From Desulfobaculum xiamenense (GTDB lineage: Bacteria; Desulfobacterota; Desulfovibrionia; Desulfovibrionales; Desulfovibrionaceae): a stretch of 64,000 bases of DNA. Shown piece after piece: positions 1 through 9,338 of the stretch. Within the stretch, counting starts at the first letter, position 1; the number at the start of each line of letters is the position of its first letter. The notes beneath the pieces were generated by a model that did not search any database, was not told where the DNA came from, and saw only the letters and a program-made list of their open reading frames with translations. The DNA lies in NCBI RefSeq assembly GCF_011927665.1, contig NZ_JAATJA010000001.1:415019-479018 (forward strand). The letters run 5' to 3'. The translations under genes and the position numbers were made by a program.

Positions 1-318
1 GGCATGGACGATGCCGACGATATTGTCCCTGTTTTCCTTGTAGATGGGAATGCGGGAGTGCCCGCATTCGATGATGAGCTGCGCGATCTCCTCGAGCGGA
101 TCATCGACTTCCGCACACTGGATGTCCGTGCGCGGGATCATGATTTCCCGAACCTGCTTGCGGCCCAGCCGCAGCACGTTGAGAAGCATGGCGACTTCTG
201 TGGGGTTGATTTCCCCATCCTGTCGGGCTTCGAGGATCAGCTCTTCGAGATTGCCGTCCTTGTGCCCGAAAAGTTTACTGAACAGGGTGGCGAACAATCC
301 TTCCGAATCGTCTTCCAA
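1..318 (-). CDS. CorC/HlyC-type CBS-domain protein, C-terminal part cut by window edge
   Basis: Only the first 106 codons lie in the window; the gene runs off position 1. The N-terminus is an acidic helical leader with LFSKLFG and NLEELILEAR, then NPTEVAMLLNVLRLG, VREIMIPRTDI, and the start of a CBS domain (GHSRIPIYKE, DNIVGIVHA). This order is typical of the CorC/HlyC cytosolic CBS-pair proteins linked to magnesium/cobalt efflux or annotated as hemolysin-family proteins. The start is a TTG preceded by GGAGG seven bases upstream; no ATG fits as well. A promoter-like sequence overlaps the end of the upstream PilZ gene. The C-terminal transporter-associated domain cannot be checked here. Confidence 0.85.
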   Translation of the reverse strand, partial: MEDDSEGLFATLFSKLFGHKDGNLEELILEARQDGEINPTEVAMLLNVLRLGRKQVREIMIPRTDIQCAEVDDPLEEIAQLIIECGHSRIPIYKENRDNIVGIVHA

Positions 319-361
319 CGTGGTTCCTCCTACAGAACAATGATGTGTTTGCACATGTGGA

Positions 362-389
362 AATGTAAGGGCTTGGGGTTCTACGTCAA
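362..389 (-). promoter_or_regulatory. Candidate sigma-70 promoter for the CorC-like gene
   Basis: On the minus strand TTGACG (384-389) and TACATT (362-367) are separated by 16 bases. The -35 box overlaps the stop codon of the PilZ gene. It lies about 45 bases upstream of the TTG start at 318. Pattern match only. Confidence 0.45.
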
Positions 390-1484
390 GCCTTTTTCCC
401 GGTAGAGATCGAGATGTCGGCGGGCCACCCAGTTGCCGAGGCGGGCGATGCCGTCCGCAGGCACCTTCTTCCAGATGATCTTGCCGCCGTCGTCCTTTAC
501 CAGTTGGCCGATTTCGCTGAACTGCACACCGATTTCGAGCCTGCGGCTTTCGAAGTCCTCGTAGCGGTTCTGAATGCGGCACATGGTCCACAGGTTGAGC
601 TTGGCATCCCTGTCCGGGTCGAAGAACTGGGCCATGAGCACATAGCGTTCGCCTATCTCGAAACCGAAGCCCGTTTCCTTTACCGAATCGGGGGTCAGTT
701 CGAGGCGCATCCCACCCGACGAAACATTGACGATGCGCAGCGGGGTGTCGTTCATCTGGCGGCTATAGAAGACGGGCGGGCGGCCCCACTTGCGCAGGAG
801 CGGCTCCGGAGAACCGTCGCGCCGCAGCTTTTCCGGCCACAGGGCCAGCCCCAGCGAGAACTGCAAGGGTGGCTCAATGCGAAGCGACAGGCGCTTCTGA
901 CTTAGCTCGATGTGCTCGGGCACAGGGACGGCGATGTGGGTGACGTCCTGCGAAATTTTGCGGATGCCCTTGATGCGCGAGGTGAACGTGTAGAAGTTCG
1001 CGTGGTCCTTTCGTCCCGGCGTGGTCACGCGGAAGAAGCACTGCACGTCCCGGTTCAGCCAGCCCTGATGCGCCTTGACGAAGCCGGAGATTTCGAGGTC
1101 CAGCAGGCCGTCCTTGACGTGTTCCAGCGAGCAGGCCGTGGAGCGCCGGGTGTTGTCCACGGCTCCGCCAGCGAAGCGCATTTCGACCTTGCTGCGTTGC
1201 GCCATGATTGCGTCGAAAAGCGACATGATGCTCGCCTGATCCGTGATCCACGACGGGGGCTTGGTGTCGCGGCGCGGCTTGAGGACGTAGTGGTTGAACA
1301 GAATGGCGCCGCCCGTGACGATGAACGCGGCGGAGAGCGTAACGAGGACGATGGTGATGCTTTCGGATGTGATGCCCCACGAGCCAAAGTTCTTCTGGAC
1401 GCTGTCGAGGAACGAGCGGTCTATGGTGCCCCGCAGGGCTTCGAATGCGGGCAGGGGGGTGTCGATGGTGAATCCTGTGGTCAT
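381..1484 (-). CDS. Membrane-anchored PilZ domain protein (probable c-di-GMP receptor)
   Basis: The 367-residue protein has a hydrophobic segment at about residues 42-67, then a cytoplasmic part. Residues 80-195 look like a YcgR-like N-terminal flavodoxin/PilZN-type region. A PilZ domain follows with both c-di-GMP binding motifs: RxxxR at Arg198-Arg202 and NxSxxG at Asn253-Gly258. This supports binding of c-di-GMP; the output is not evident from context. The start ATG has only a distant GAGGAG or a near GGAA as ribosome binding site. It is transcribed alone and its stop overlaps the promoter of the next gene. Flagellar braking or surface behaviour would be a guess. Confidence 0.75.
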   Translation of the reverse strand: MTTGFTIDTPLPAFEALRGTIDRSFLDSVQKNFGSWGITSESITIVLVTLSAAFIVTGGAILFNHYVLKPRRDTKPPSWITDQASIMSLFDAIMAQRSKVEMRFAGGAVDNTRRSTACSLEHVKDGLLDLEISGFVKAHQGWLNRDVQCFFRVTTPGRKDHANFYTFTSRIKGIRKISQDVTHIAVPVPEHIELSQKRLSLRIEPPLQFSLGLALWPEKLRRDGSPEPLLRKWGRPPVFYSRQMNDTPLRIVNVSSGGMRLELTPDSVKETGFGFEIGERYVLMAQFFDPDRDAKLNLWTMCRIQNRYEDFESRRLEIGVQFSEIGQLVKDDGGKIIWKKVPADGIARLGNWVARRHLDLYREKGLT

Positions 1485-1850
1485 GCGGTTCCGGTGTCTC
1501 CTCGAAGTCGTGAGCGTGCGGGGCGTCCGACTGTGTCGCCGACGCCTCGTCCCCTCGGTGTGCTGTGCAGGCCGGGATGTGGCGCTGCCTCATGCGAAGA
1601 ATGCTTGCACATGGCGTGCCTGCGTTGCGCCGTGTGCGGGTGGCGAGGGGAAGAATCGTCCATGAACGCGGACGATATGTAGCCTGCTTGCCATGCCTTT
1701 GGCACATGCGCGTGAAGGGACGTAGACTTCTATCTATCCGGAATTGCGGGAAGTGAAAAGGGGCAGGGTGGGGCGTGTCGGTTTTTCGCCGTCATGCTGG
1801 GGGCCGGGCATGCTGGTACGTAAGAAGGCGGCGGATGCTCGCCGAAAAGG
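1485..1850. other. Intergenic stretch between PilZ gene and mnmG terminator, nothing coding seen
   Basis: About 365 bases separate the PilZ gene start from the mnmG terminator. Open frames here show no ribosome binding site or recognisable protein. I see no tRNA cloverleaf. It presumably holds the promoter of the PilZ gene, but no convincing -35/-10 pair stands out. A short dyad TGCCA/TGGCA lies near 1690-1710. Confidence 0.5.
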
Positions 1851-1880
1851 AAAGGGGCGGCTCGCACGGGCCGCCCCTTT
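1851..1880 (-). terminator. Rho-independent terminator of mnmG
   Basis: A perfect 11-bp stem (1851-1861 with 1870-1880) encloses an 8-base loop. It is flanked by A/T-rich ends that give a T-containing tail on the minus strand. It lies 23 bases after the mnmG stop. Confidence 0.85.
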
Positions 1881-1902
1881 GTCGATTCAATCGGATGAGA
1901 GC

Positions 1903-3789
1903 CTATGCGCTAGGACGCCCGAGTTTTTTGATATGCACCTCGACACAGGCGATGGCGGCCGGCGTGATGCCGGAGATGCGGCTGGCCTGTCCGAGGGTGA
2001 GCGGGCGAACCGCCGTGAGCTTCTCCACGACCTCGCGGGTGAGACCGGCAACCTCGCGGTAGTCGATGTCCGCTGGAATTGCGGCGTCCTCCAGATGATG
2101 GAAGCGAGCCACGAGCTGTTCCTGACGCTTGAGGTAGCCCTCGTACTTGACGATGGTCTCGGCCTCGCGCAGTGCGTCGGATGGAGTTTCGTCGAGCGTG
2201 GGGAAGAAGGCCGCGAGATTTTCGATGATGACTTCCGGCTGGCGCAGAAGCTCGGCCAGCGTCACGGACCGGCTCGGTATCGCCGCGCCGATGCGTTCCA
2301 GCGTGTCGCGCGTTGCGCCGTCGGGGCGGATGCGGATGGAGTTCAATCCTTCGAGTGTCTCGTGGATGGCCTTCTGCCGATTCTGGAAGATGGTCCACTG
2401 TTCGTCGCCCACGAGGCCCAGTTCGCGGCCCGTGGCGCACAGGCGGGCGTCCGCGTTGTCCTCGCGCAGCAGCAGGCGATGCTCCGCGCGCGAGGTGAAC
2501 ATGCGGTACGGCTCATTGGTGCCCTTGGTTACGAGATCGTCAACGAGAACGGCCATGTAGGCCTCGTCACGTCCCGGCAGGAAGGGCGCGTGGTCGCTGA
2601 GGGCGCAGAATGCATTGAGCGCGGCCCACAGGCCCTGCGCGGCGGCTTCCTCGTAACCGGAGGTGCCGTTGATCTGTCCGGCCAGCCACAGGCCGGGCAC
2701 AGCCTTGGTCTGAAGCGTGGGGTCGAGCTGCGTGGGGAAGCAGAAATCGTATTCGATGGCGTAGCCCGGACGCACGATCTGCGCATTCTCCAGACCGGGG
2801 ATGGTGCGGATCATGGCCTTCTGTACGTCGAGAGGCAGGCTAGTCGGAATGCCGTTGGGGTAGACCTCGGGGCTGTTCAGGCCTTCCGGTTCCACGAATA
2901 TCTGATGGCGGTCCTTCTCCGGGAAGCGGGCGACCTTGTCCTCGATGGACGGGCAGTAGCGCGCGCCGGTGCCCTTGATGACGCCGGTGAACATGGGCGA
3001 GCGGTCGAAACCGCTACGGATGGCCGCGTGCGTGGTCTCGTTGGTCCACGTGACGTGGCAGGGCAGCTGCGGCAGGGGCGCGAACGGCTCATGGAAGCTG
3101 AAAGGCTTGGGCGGATTGTCGCCGGGCTGAACGTCCATGGAATCGAAGTCGCAACTGGCCGCGAGCAGGCGGGGCGTGGTGCCGGTCTTGAGGCGGCCGA
3201 GGGAGAGGCCGAGCGATGCGAGATTGTCGGACAGGTTGGCCGAGGCCGGGTCGCCGAGGCGTCCGCCGCTGAAGTTCCGTTCCCCGACGTGGATCAGCCC
3301 GTGCAGGAAGGTGCCCGTGGTCAGGATGACCGCGCGCGAGTCGAAGCGCTCGCCCAGCATGGTGCGCACGCCTGCGGCGCGTCCGTCCTTCGTGATGACT
3401 TCCGCAGCCATGTCCTGAAATATCCACAGGTTGTCCATGGCGAACAGGTCCGCCTGTACGGCCTTCATATAGGCTGCGCGGTCGATCTGCGCACGGCTGG
3501 CGCGTACGGCCGGGCCTTTGCGCGTATTGAGCACGCGGAACTGGATGCCCGCCTTGTCGGCCCATACGCCCATGCGCCCGCCGAGGGCGTCGATCTCGCG
3601 GACCATGTGGCCCTTGGCCAGTCCGCCGATGGCGGGGTTGCACGACAGGTGACCGATGCGGTCCACGTTGATGGTCAGGAGCAGGGTCTTCAGGCCGAGG
3701 CGCGCGGTGGCATGCGCCGCCTCGCAACCGGCGTGACCGGCTCCCACCACGATGATGTCGAACAGTTCGGGGAAGGATGGCTTCTTCAT
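1903..3789 (-). CDS. mnmG: tRNA uridine-5-carboxymethylaminomethyl(34) synthesis FAD-dependent enzyme MnmG
   Basis: MnmG (GidA) works with MnmE to install the cmnm5 group on wobble uridine 34 of certain tRNAs, using FAD, methylene-THF and glycine or ammonium. The 628-residue length is standard. The N-terminal Rossmann motif [10 protein letters not shown] (residues 16-25) binds FAD. The signature [21 protein letters not shown] follows, and the conserved C-terminal tail with [10 protein letters not shown] and [10 protein letters not shown] is intact. The ATG at 3789 lacks a good Shine-Dalgarno sequence. A perfect 16-bp hairpin sits just upstream. Its own terminator closes the unit. MnmE is not in this window. 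Confidence 0.97.
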   Translation of the reverse strand: MKKPSFPELFDIIVVGAGHAGCEAAHATARLGLKTLLLTINVDRIGHLSCNPAIGGLAKGHMVREIDALGGRMGVWADKAGIQFRVLNTRKGPAVRASRAQIDRAAYMKAVQADLFAMDNLWIFQDMAAEVITKDGRAAGVRTMLGERFDSRAVILTTGTFLHGLIHVGERNFSGGRLGDPASANLSDNLASLGLSLGRLKTGTTPRLLAASCDFDSMDVQPGDNPPKPFSFHEPFAPLPQLPCHVTWTNETTHAAIRSGFDRSPMFTGVIKGTGARYCPSIEDKVARFPEKDRHQIFVEPEGLNSPEVYPNGIPTSLPLDVQKAMIRTIPGLENAQIVRPGYAIEYDFCFPTQLDPTLQTKAVPGLWLAGQINGTSGYEEAAAQGLWAALNAFCALSDHAPFLPGRDEAYMAVLVDDLVTKGTNEPYRMFTSRAEHRLLLREDNADARLCATGRELGLVGDEQWTIFQNRQKAIHETLEGLNSIRIRPDGATRDTLERIGAAIPSRSVTLAELLRQPEVIIENLAAFFPTLDETPSDALREAETIVKYEGYLKRQEQLVARFHHLEDAAIPADIDYREVAGLTREVVEKLTAVRPLTLGQASRISGITPAAIACVEVHIKKLGRPSA

Positions 3790-3800
3790 TTTGGGGATCG

Positions 3801-3837
3801 GTTCCCGCGCGGACGGATGCGCCGTCCGCGCGGGAAC
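3801..3837 (-). promoter_or_regulatory. Perfect 16-bp hairpin in the leader of mnmG
   Basis: GTTCCCGCGCGGACGG (3801-3816) is exactly repeated inverted at 3822-3837 with a 5-base loop. It lies 27 bases past the M20 peptidase stop and 12 bases before the mnmG ATG. No T-run follows on the minus strand (CGATCCCCAAA), so it is not a textbook terminator. It could terminate weakly, protect the upstream transcript's 3' end, or control mnmG translation. Confidence 0.6.
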
Positions 3838-3863
3838 TGCGTGTTTTCGTGTGTGGAGAAGGG

Positions 3864-5090
3864 CTATTCGCCGAAGAGCATTTCGGCGTAGACCTTGGCA
3901 TCTCCCAGCTGGTGGGAGATGCGGGCATGCTCGTTGGGCTGGTGGGCGTTGCCGTCCATGGTCGACCAGACCACGGCATCGCGGCCCATGCGGCGCAGGA
4001 ACGCGGCAACGGTGCCGCCGCCCACGCCGACCGGCATGCCTTCGACACCGTAGACGCGGCCGATGGCGGCCTGAAGGCGGGTTACCACCTCGGCGTCCAT
4101 GGACGTGGCCGGAGCGGCCTGATCGGCCTGCACCTTCTCGAATTCGCAGCGCACGCCATATTCGTCCTCGACATCCTCGCCGATGGCGCGGATGACGGCA
4201 AACACGTCATCCAGCTCGTACTGCGGCAGCACGCGGCAGTCGATGTAGAAAACGTCCTTGCCGGGGATGGTGTTGATATTGGGGACGTTGGCTTCCTTCT
4301 TGGTCGGCTCGAAGGTGGAGACCGACGGCTCGAAGAGGTCGTCGCTGTCGGGAAATTCGTCGTAGAGGTCGTAGACGCTGGTGATGAAGGCCGCGGCCGC
4401 GACGAGCGAGTTCACGCCTTCGAGCGGCGTGGAGGCGTGGCACTGGCGGCCGATGACGGTCACCTTGACCCACATGGAGGACTTCTCCGCGATCTCGATC
4501 TGGGTGGAGTCCGGGGAGCCCATGTCCGGGACGACGAAGAGGTCGTTCTCGCCGAACAGCTCGGGGTGCTTCTCGACGAGGAAGCCGAGGCCGTGACGGC
4601 TGCTGGTTTCCTCGTCGGCCACCATCATGATGCCGAGGTTCATGGGCGGGGTGGTGCCGGTCTCGATGAGCGACTTGGCGAGCATGATCGTGGGCACGAA
4701 GCCGCAGTGGTCGTCCTCGACACCGCGTCCGTACATGACGTCGCCATCAAGGCGCAGTTCGAAGGGATCGCTGTCCCACAGGGACAGGTCGCCAGCGGGG
4801 ACGATGTCGATGTGGCCGATGATCCACAGGGTGCGGGAGGTGTCGGTGCCGGGGATGCGGGCGACGAGGTTGGGGCGGTAGCCCGCTTCGGCCTGCTCGT
4901 CCGGGGCGTTGTACTCGGTGATGTCGGTAATGCCGATGCCGCGCAGGTAGTCGATGAGGAAATCTGCCTTGGCCTTCTCGCCGGGGCCGCCGTTGGCGGG
5001 GCCGAGGGCCGGGATGGCCACCAGCTTGCGCTGGAGATCGACGAGGCTGTCACGCTGGGTGTCGATGTGGTTCAGAACGCTCTGAAGCAT
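3864..5090 (-). CDS. M20 family metallo-hydrolase (DapE/ArgE-like peptidase)
   Basis: The 408-residue protein belongs to the M20 dinuclear zinc amidohydrolases, which include DapE, ArgE and dipeptidases. Metal ligands are visible: His93 in GHIDIVPAG, Asp126 in YGRGVEDD, and the catalytic/ligand pair Glu160-Glu161 in ADEETSS. A dimerisation insertion follows, and a late His in NAHQPNEH. The start at 5090 was chosen because a GGAG-containing site precedes it and homology begins there. Substrate is uncertain; such stand-alone members are often annotated as succinyl-diaminopimelate desuccinylase-like. The neighbours give no pathway clue. Confidence 0.85.
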   Translation of the reverse strand: MLQSVLNHIDTQRDSLVDLQRKLVAIPALGPANGGPGEKAKADFLIDYLRGIGITDITEYNAPDEQAEAGYRPNLVARIPGTDTSRTLWIIGHIDIVPAGDLSLWDSDPFELRLDGDVMYGRGVEDDHCGFVPTIMLAKSLIETGTTPPMNLGIMMVADEETSSRHGLGFLVEKHPELFGENDLFVVPDMGSPDSTQIEIAEKSSMWVKVTVIGRQCHASTPLEGVNSLVAAAAFITSVYDLYDEFPDSDDLFEPSVSTFEPTKKEANVPNINTIPGKDVFYIDCRVLPQYELDDVFAVIRAIGEDVEDEYGVRCEFEKVQADQAAPATSMDAEVVTRLQAAIGRVYGVEGMPVGVGGGTVAAFLRRMGRDAVVWSTMDGNAHQPNEHARISHQLGDAKVYAEMLFGE

Positions 5091-5172
5091 GGTGTTCTCC
5101 GTAGTGGATCGGTGTGATGGCGCGCTTAAGCGGCTACCGCTCTGCGACCGTTGCCCGATGAGACCAAACAGA

Positions 5173-5200
5173 AAAGGGCGGACCTTGCGGACCGCCCTTC
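5173..5200 (-). terminator. Rho-independent terminator of the PxxKW gene
   Basis: The minus strand reads AAGGGCGG, a short loop, then CCGCCCTTTTCTGTTT. It is located just after the small cysteine-rich gene. Confidence 0.75.
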
Positions 5201-5221
5201 TGAATCCTCGTGAAGTGCCGT

Positions 5222-5509
5222 TTAGCGGCCGCGAGCGGCACGCTTGGAGGCCTTGAGGGGGTTGATTTTGACCTTGCCGCCCTTGTCCAGCTCCGCGCGG
5301 ACGTGGGTAGCGAAGTTGCAGACACCGTGGGCCCAGCGGCCAGCGGGATCTGCATAGGTGGAGCAATACTTGCCGGACTCGTGTGCGCCAATGCGGTCAC
5401 ACCCTTCGCACTTCTCGACAACCGGCTGAAGCACGACACCGTTGTAGGTAAGCCCCTCTGCGGTCATGACAGCATCGTCGATGATGGTCTTGCGATGATT
5501 CTTGGCCAT
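5222..5509 (-). CDS. PxxKW family cysteine-rich small protein
   Basis: This 95-residue protein has four cysteines (34, 37, 49, 64) that look like a metal or redox site. The family motif appears as PAGRW at residues 55-59, with Arg for Lys. The tail KINPLKASKRAARGR is very basic. The start MAKNHRK at 5509 is preceded by GGAG at nine bases. The open frame extends upstream, but those codons do not fit the family. Function is unknown. The family is, as I recall, common in sulfate-reducing deltaproteobacteria. It is a single gene with a candidate promoter and its own terminator. Confidence 0.8.
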   Translation of the reverse strand: MAKNHRKTIIDDAVMTAEGLTYNGVVLQPVVEKCEGCDRIGAHESGKYCSTYADPAGRWAHGVCNFATHVRAELDKGGKVKINPLKASKRAARGR

Positions 5510-5583
5510 GAAAATTTTCTCCTCTCTGAATACGACCCGGAAACGGAAAGTGTTTCCTTGGCTGTCTCTCGAAAGCGGGTGAG

Positions 5584-5611
5584 TATTTATTGATACGGCC
5601 GTTTTTGTCAA
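5584..5611 (-). promoter_or_regulatory. Candidate promoter of the PxxKW gene
   Basis: On the minus strand a consensus TTGACA (5606-5611) is followed after 16 bases by TAAATA (5584-5589). It sits just past the stop of the upstream amidohydrolase gene. The transcript would have a leader of about 70 bases. Confidence 0.5.
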
Positions 5612-5614
5612 CCC

Positions 5615-6955
5615 CTAGTTCTGGGTTTTCGATTTTCCGTCCGTGCCGACCCACTCCGCAAGCTTTCGCGCATGGTCGCGAAGTTCTTCGATTTCGATGT
5701 TGGTGAACGATCCCCGTTCGTAGATGACGCGGCCTGCCACCATGTTCAGGCAGACCTCGTGCCCCCCAGCGGCGTACACGGCGTGGGAGAACGGGGTGTA
5801 TACAGGACAAAGGCCCGGTTCGTCGAGAGGCATTGCGATAATGTCTGCGGCGGAACCGGGGGTAATGACGCCGATGCCGTCCCAGCCGAGCGCTCTGGCC
5901 GCGTTTGCGGTCGTCATGTCGAGCACGGCGGGGGCGGGCATGGCGGTGGGATCGCCGTGCGCGACCTTGTGCAGCAGCGCACAGGCGTTCATTTCCCGGA
6001 ACAAGTTGAGGGTGTTGTTGCTCGCCGCGCCGTCCGTGCCGAGGCACACATTGACGCCAGCGCGCTGGAGCGCAGGGACCGGCGCGATGCCGCTGGCGAG
6101 CTTCATGTTGCTGCGCGGATTGTGCACGACGTGCGCGCCAGATGCCGCGATGAGCGAGATGTCGTCTTCCGTCAGGTCCACGCAGTGGACGAGGACGCTT
6201 CGCGGCGACAGGCAGCCGAGGTCATGCAGGTAGGCGACGGGGCGCTTGCCGGTCGCTTCCATGCAGCGGGCTGTCTCTTCCGCGTTTTCGGCGAGGTGGA
6301 TCATCCACGGCACGTTGAGGCGCTTGGCGAGGGCGAAGCTCTCACGTAGCGTCTCTGGCGAATTGGTATAGACCGCGTGAGGAGCGATGCCCGTGCGCAC
6401 GAGGGCGCTTCCCGCCGTGACCTCCGTCAGTTCCCCGGCAATGGCGAGTGCGCGTGATGCGTCCGTGTAGGCCGGGGTGGGAAAGCCGAGAATTCCCTCG
6501 CCAAGCACGGCCCGCATGCCCATGCGCTCCACGGCCTGCGCCGTTTCAGTTTCGAAGAGGTACATATCCGTGAAGCAGGTGGTGCCCGTGCGGATCATCT
6601 CCGCGCAGGCCACGAGCGACCCCGAGTGGACGATCTCCGGCGAAAGTCGTGATTCCACGGGCCATATGCTCCCTTCCAGCCAGCGCATGAGCGGCAGATC
6701 GTCCGCAAGCCCCCGGAAGGCGGTCATGGCGGCGTGGGTGTGGCAGTTCACGAGGCCCGGCAGGACCATGCAGTCTGCCAGGTCCATGGTGCTGGCGGGG
6801 CGAAATGCGGATTTCACATCCGCCCAAGGGCCGATGGCGGCGATGCGGCCATCGGCGATGGCTATGCCCGCGTCGTGGAGGATTCGGCGTTCGGCATCCT
6901 GCGTGACGAGGATTCCCGCGCGGATCAGGGTGTCGCAGGATGGGGCGCTGGTCAT
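5615..6955 (-). CDS. Amidohydrolase, MTA/SAH deaminase-like (paralog 1)
   Basis: The 446-residue metal-dependent amidohydrolase belongs to the MtaD/TrzA/AtzA group, which deaminates 5'-methylthioadenosine, S-adenosylhomocysteine and related adenosine compounds. Metal ligands HTH (His72, His74) follow the PGLVN motif. The His in IHLAEN, the HCVDL motif and Asp in CLGTDGAASNN are also present. Its ATG overlaps the stop of the preceding paralog in an ATGA arrangement at 6952-6955, so translation is probably coupled. Because this genome also has mqnA, one paralog could be the aminodeoxyfutalosine deaminase of menaquinone synthesis. Sequence alone does not decide this. Confidence 0.85.
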   Translation of the reverse strand: MTSAPSCDTLIRAGILVTQDAERRILHDAGIAIADGRIAAIGPWADVKSAFRPASTMDLADCMVLPGLVNCHTHAAMTAFRGLADDLPLMRWLEGSIWPVESRLSPEIVHSGSLVACAEMIRTGTTCFTDMYLFETETAQAVERMGMRAVLGEGILGFPTPAYTDASRALAIAGELTEVTAGSALVRTGIAPHAVYTNSPETLRESFALAKRLNVPWMIHLAENAEETARCMEATGKRPVAYLHDLGCLSPRSVLVHCVDLTEDDISLIAASGAHVVHNPRSNMKLASGIAPVPALQRAGVNVCLGTDGAASNNTLNLFREMNACALLHKVAHGDPTAMPAPAVLDMTTANAARALGWDGIGVITPGSAADIIAMPLDEPGLCPVYTPFSHAVYAAGGHEVCLNMVAGRVIYERGSFTNIEIEELRDHARKLAEWVGTDGKSKTQN

Positions 6956-8286
6956 TTGCCGTTGCCCTCGAACTGCTTGCGTACCCAGGCTGCGGCGGAG
7001 CGGACTTCGGCGAGCAGGGCCGGGTAGTCCACCTTGGGGAATGCGCCGTCGCGGTAGACGACTTCGCCGCCGACCATGGTCATGCGCACGTCACCGCCAC
7101 TGGCCGCGTACACGGCGTGCGAGGCGGGATTGTACATGGGCATGAGGCCCGGCTGATCAAGGTCGAGCGCCGTGATGTCCGCGAGGTTGCCGGGTTCGAT
7201 GCTGCCGATGCCGGGCCAGTTCAGGCAGGCCGCGCCGCCACGGGTGGCCATGTCCAGCACCTGCTGCGCCGGGGCCACGGTGGGGTCCATGGTGGCCACC
7301 TTCTGGAGCAGGGCGCAGGTGGACATTTCCGCGAACATGTCGAGGTTGTTGTTGCTGCATGCGCCGTCCGTGCCGAGGCCGAGCACGACGCCCGCATCAG
7401 CCATGTCGCGCACGCGGGCGATGCCCGAGGCGAGCTTCATGTTACTTTCGGGATTGTGGGCCACGCGGGTGCCGGTTTCGGCGAGGCGACGGATTTCGTC
7501 GTCCGTGAGGTCCACGCAGTGGGCGGCCAGCGTGCGGGGGGACAGAAGTCCCAGACTGTCGAGGTACGCCACGGGGCGTTTGCCGAATTTTTCCATGCAC
7601 TGCGCGGTTTCAGTCGTCGTCTCGGCAAGGTGGATATGCAGCGGGATGTCCAGTTCCTCGGCGAGCTTTGCCGTGCGGGTCAGCAGTTCCGGCGTGGTGG
7701 TGTAGACCGCGTGGGGCATGACGGCCGTGCGGATTCTGTCGTTGTTTCGGTAGGTATCGTGCATGGCGCGGACCACGTCGCACGCGGCGTCGAGGTTCGC
7801 ATAGGCCGGGGTGGGGAAGGAGAAGATCACTTCGCCAACGACGGCGCGCATGCCCGTGGCGTCGGCGGCCTCGGCCACGGCCTGCTCCATGAGGTACATG
7901 TCATAGAAGGCGGTGGTGCCAGTGCGGGCCATCTCGCAGCAGGCGAGCGTCGCCCCGAGGCGCACGAGTTCCGGCGTCAGCTTCTGTTCCACTGGGAAGA
8001 TGTGCTGGGTGATCCACTCCATGAGCGGCAGATCGTCCGCCAGACCTCGCATGAGCGTCATGGAGGCGTGGGTATGGGCATTGACGAGGCCGGGAAGCAC
8101 CATGCTCCGGCCAAGATTCATGACCGTTTCACCCTGCCATGCCGCGTCGATTTCCATCCACGGCCCCACGGCCGCGATGCGTCCTGCGGCGATGGCGATG
8201 CCGCCGTCCTCGATGATGGTCCGCTCGTCGTTCTGCGTCACGATTCGATCCGCTCGGATGAGCGTGTCGCATGCCCTTCTGCTCAT
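6952..8286 (-). CDS. Amidohydrolase, MTA/SAH deaminase-like (paralog 2)
   Basis: This 444-residue protein is closely similar over its whole length to the next gene downstream, so the pair looks like a tandem duplication. It has the same metal-binding HTH (His71, His73), HLAETTTE, HCVDLTDDE and GLGTDGACSNN signatures. The start at 8286 is set by a strong AAGGAG five bases upstream. Longer in-frame extensions carry no homology. It leads a two-gene unit and faces the esterase gene across a short divergent region. Likely substrates are SAH, MTA or aminodeoxyfutalosine. Confidence 0.85.
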   Translation of the reverse strand: MSRRACDTLIRADRIVTQNDERTIIEDGGIAIAAGRIAAVGPWMEIDAAWQGETVMNLGRSMVLPGLVNAHTHASMTLMRGLADDLPLMEWITQHIFPVEQKLTPELVRLGATLACCEMARTGTTAFYDMYLMEQAVAEAADATGMRAVVGEVIFSFPTPAYANLDAACDVVRAMHDTYRNNDRIRTAVMPHAVYTTTPELLTRTAKLAEELDIPLHIHLAETTTETAQCMEKFGKRPVAYLDSLGLLSPRTLAAHCVDLTDDEIRRLAETGTRVAHNPESNMKLASGIARVRDMADAGVVLGLGTDGACSNNNLDMFAEMSTCALLQKVATMDPTVAPAQQVLDMATRGGAACLNWPGIGSIEPGNLADITALDLDQPGLMPMYNPASHAVYAASGGDVRMTMVGGEVVYRDGAFPKVDYPALLAEVRSAAAWVRKQFEGNGK

Positions 8287-8357
8287 GTTGTCTCCTTTGT
8301 CGGCTCTGGACCGCAATGATACGTCCGATCGGCATGTTGTATCGAAAGCTGGCGGCA

Positions 8358-8385
8358 GCGGCAAGGCACGCGATGGGCTTGCCGC
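8358..8385. repeat. Inverted repeat in divergent intergenic region
   Basis: GCGGCAAG at 8358-8365 is perfectly repeated inverted at 8378-8385 with a 12-base spacer. It lies 17 bases before the esterase start. It could be an operator or leader hairpin; no function is shown. Confidence 0.35.
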
Positions 8386-8402
8386 CTCGTCACGGGCGGA
8401 GT

Positions 8403-9200
8403 ATGACGGCACTCATGACTGGAAACGCAATGCATGGGGACGTCGGAGTTCTGCTGCTGCACGGCTTCGGCGGTGAACCCTTCGAGATGCTCGGGCTGGC
8501 GGATGCGCTGGCCTCGGCGGGCTTCGCCGTTTCTGCGCCACTTCTTCCCGGACACGGGCAGGATGTCACGGCGTGGAGCAGAACCGGCTTCGGCGACTGG
8601 TACGGCGCGGCGCGCGAGGCCTATCTCGATATGCAATCGCGCTTCGGACGGGTGTTCGTGATGGGGCTGTCCATGGGCGGCACGCTGTCCCTGCGTCTTG
8701 CGCAGGAGTTTTCGCCCGCAGGAGTGCTGACCGTGGCTGCGCCCGTTTTCCTGTATCGCCTGTATCCGCTGGAATTTTCGGACTGGCGGCTTCCGTTCGT
8801 TCGGCTGCTGCGCCATGTGCGACCGCTGTGGCCCGTGTCGCCGCCAAAGCCCCGATCGCGCGAGATAGCGCCGTGGAAGGGCTATGAGGGCGTGACCGCG
8901 CTCGCTCCGCTTGAAAGTCTGCTACGCGGCATGCGCGAGGTACGCGGGCGGCTGGCGGACATTTCCGCGCCGCTTCTCGCACTGCACGCCCGTGGCGACA
9001 GAACCGTGCCCGATTCCAATGCGTGGGAGATCGTGCGCCGCGTCTCCTCGGACGATCGCAACCTCGTGCTGTTCAATGTCGCCGAAACGGTCACCAGCCG
9101 CCATGTGCTGACCACCCATCGCGAAACGCGTGACGGCGTTGCCCGGCTGGCCGTGGATTTCGTATCGCGACTTGTGGGGAATGGGACTGCTTGCCCGTGA
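8403..9200 (+). CDS. Alpha/beta hydrolase, carboxylesterase/monoacylglycerol lipase-like
   Basis: The 265-residue single-domain alpha/beta hydrolase resembles bacterial Est30-type carboxylesterases. It shows the oxyanion-hole HGFGG near residues 20-24, the nucleophile elbow GLSMGG with Ser90, an acid in HARGDRTVP and a final His in TSRHVLTTH. No signal peptide is seen, so it is likely cytoplasmic. The start is uncertain. ATG 8403 follows GGCGGAG very closely, while ATG 8415 would have a longer spacing. It is divergent from the amidohydrolase pair and convergent with the REC-TPR gene. Confidence 0.8.
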   Translation: MTALMTGNAMHGDVGVLLLHGFGGEPFEMLGLADALASAGFAVSAPLLPGHGQDVTAWSRTGFGDWYGAAREAYLDMQSRFGRVFVMGLSMGGTLSLRLAQEFSPAGVLTVAAPVFLYRLYPLEFSDWRLPFVRLLRHVRPLWPVSPPKPRSREIAPWKGYEGVTALAPLESLLRGMREVRGRLADISAPLLALHARGDRTVPDSNAWEIVRRVSSDDRNLVLFNVAETVTSRHVLTTHRETRDGVARLAVDFVSRLVGNGTACP

Positions 9201-9338
9201 TGTTGGGCAGGTGGCATGACTGTGGCGGGATGGCGGGGCGATAGGTTGGCGTGGCGTGAATCCACGCGTATCGGACATTCCGGTGCGCAACGCCCCAAGT
9301 GAGAGAACGCTGCGGAGTTTTGGCGTGCGGCGTCGGCG

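Noticed and set aside
1744-3891. 715-codon plus-strand frame opposite mnmG
   Set aside because: Antisense shadow of a well-supported gene; no ribosome site or homology.
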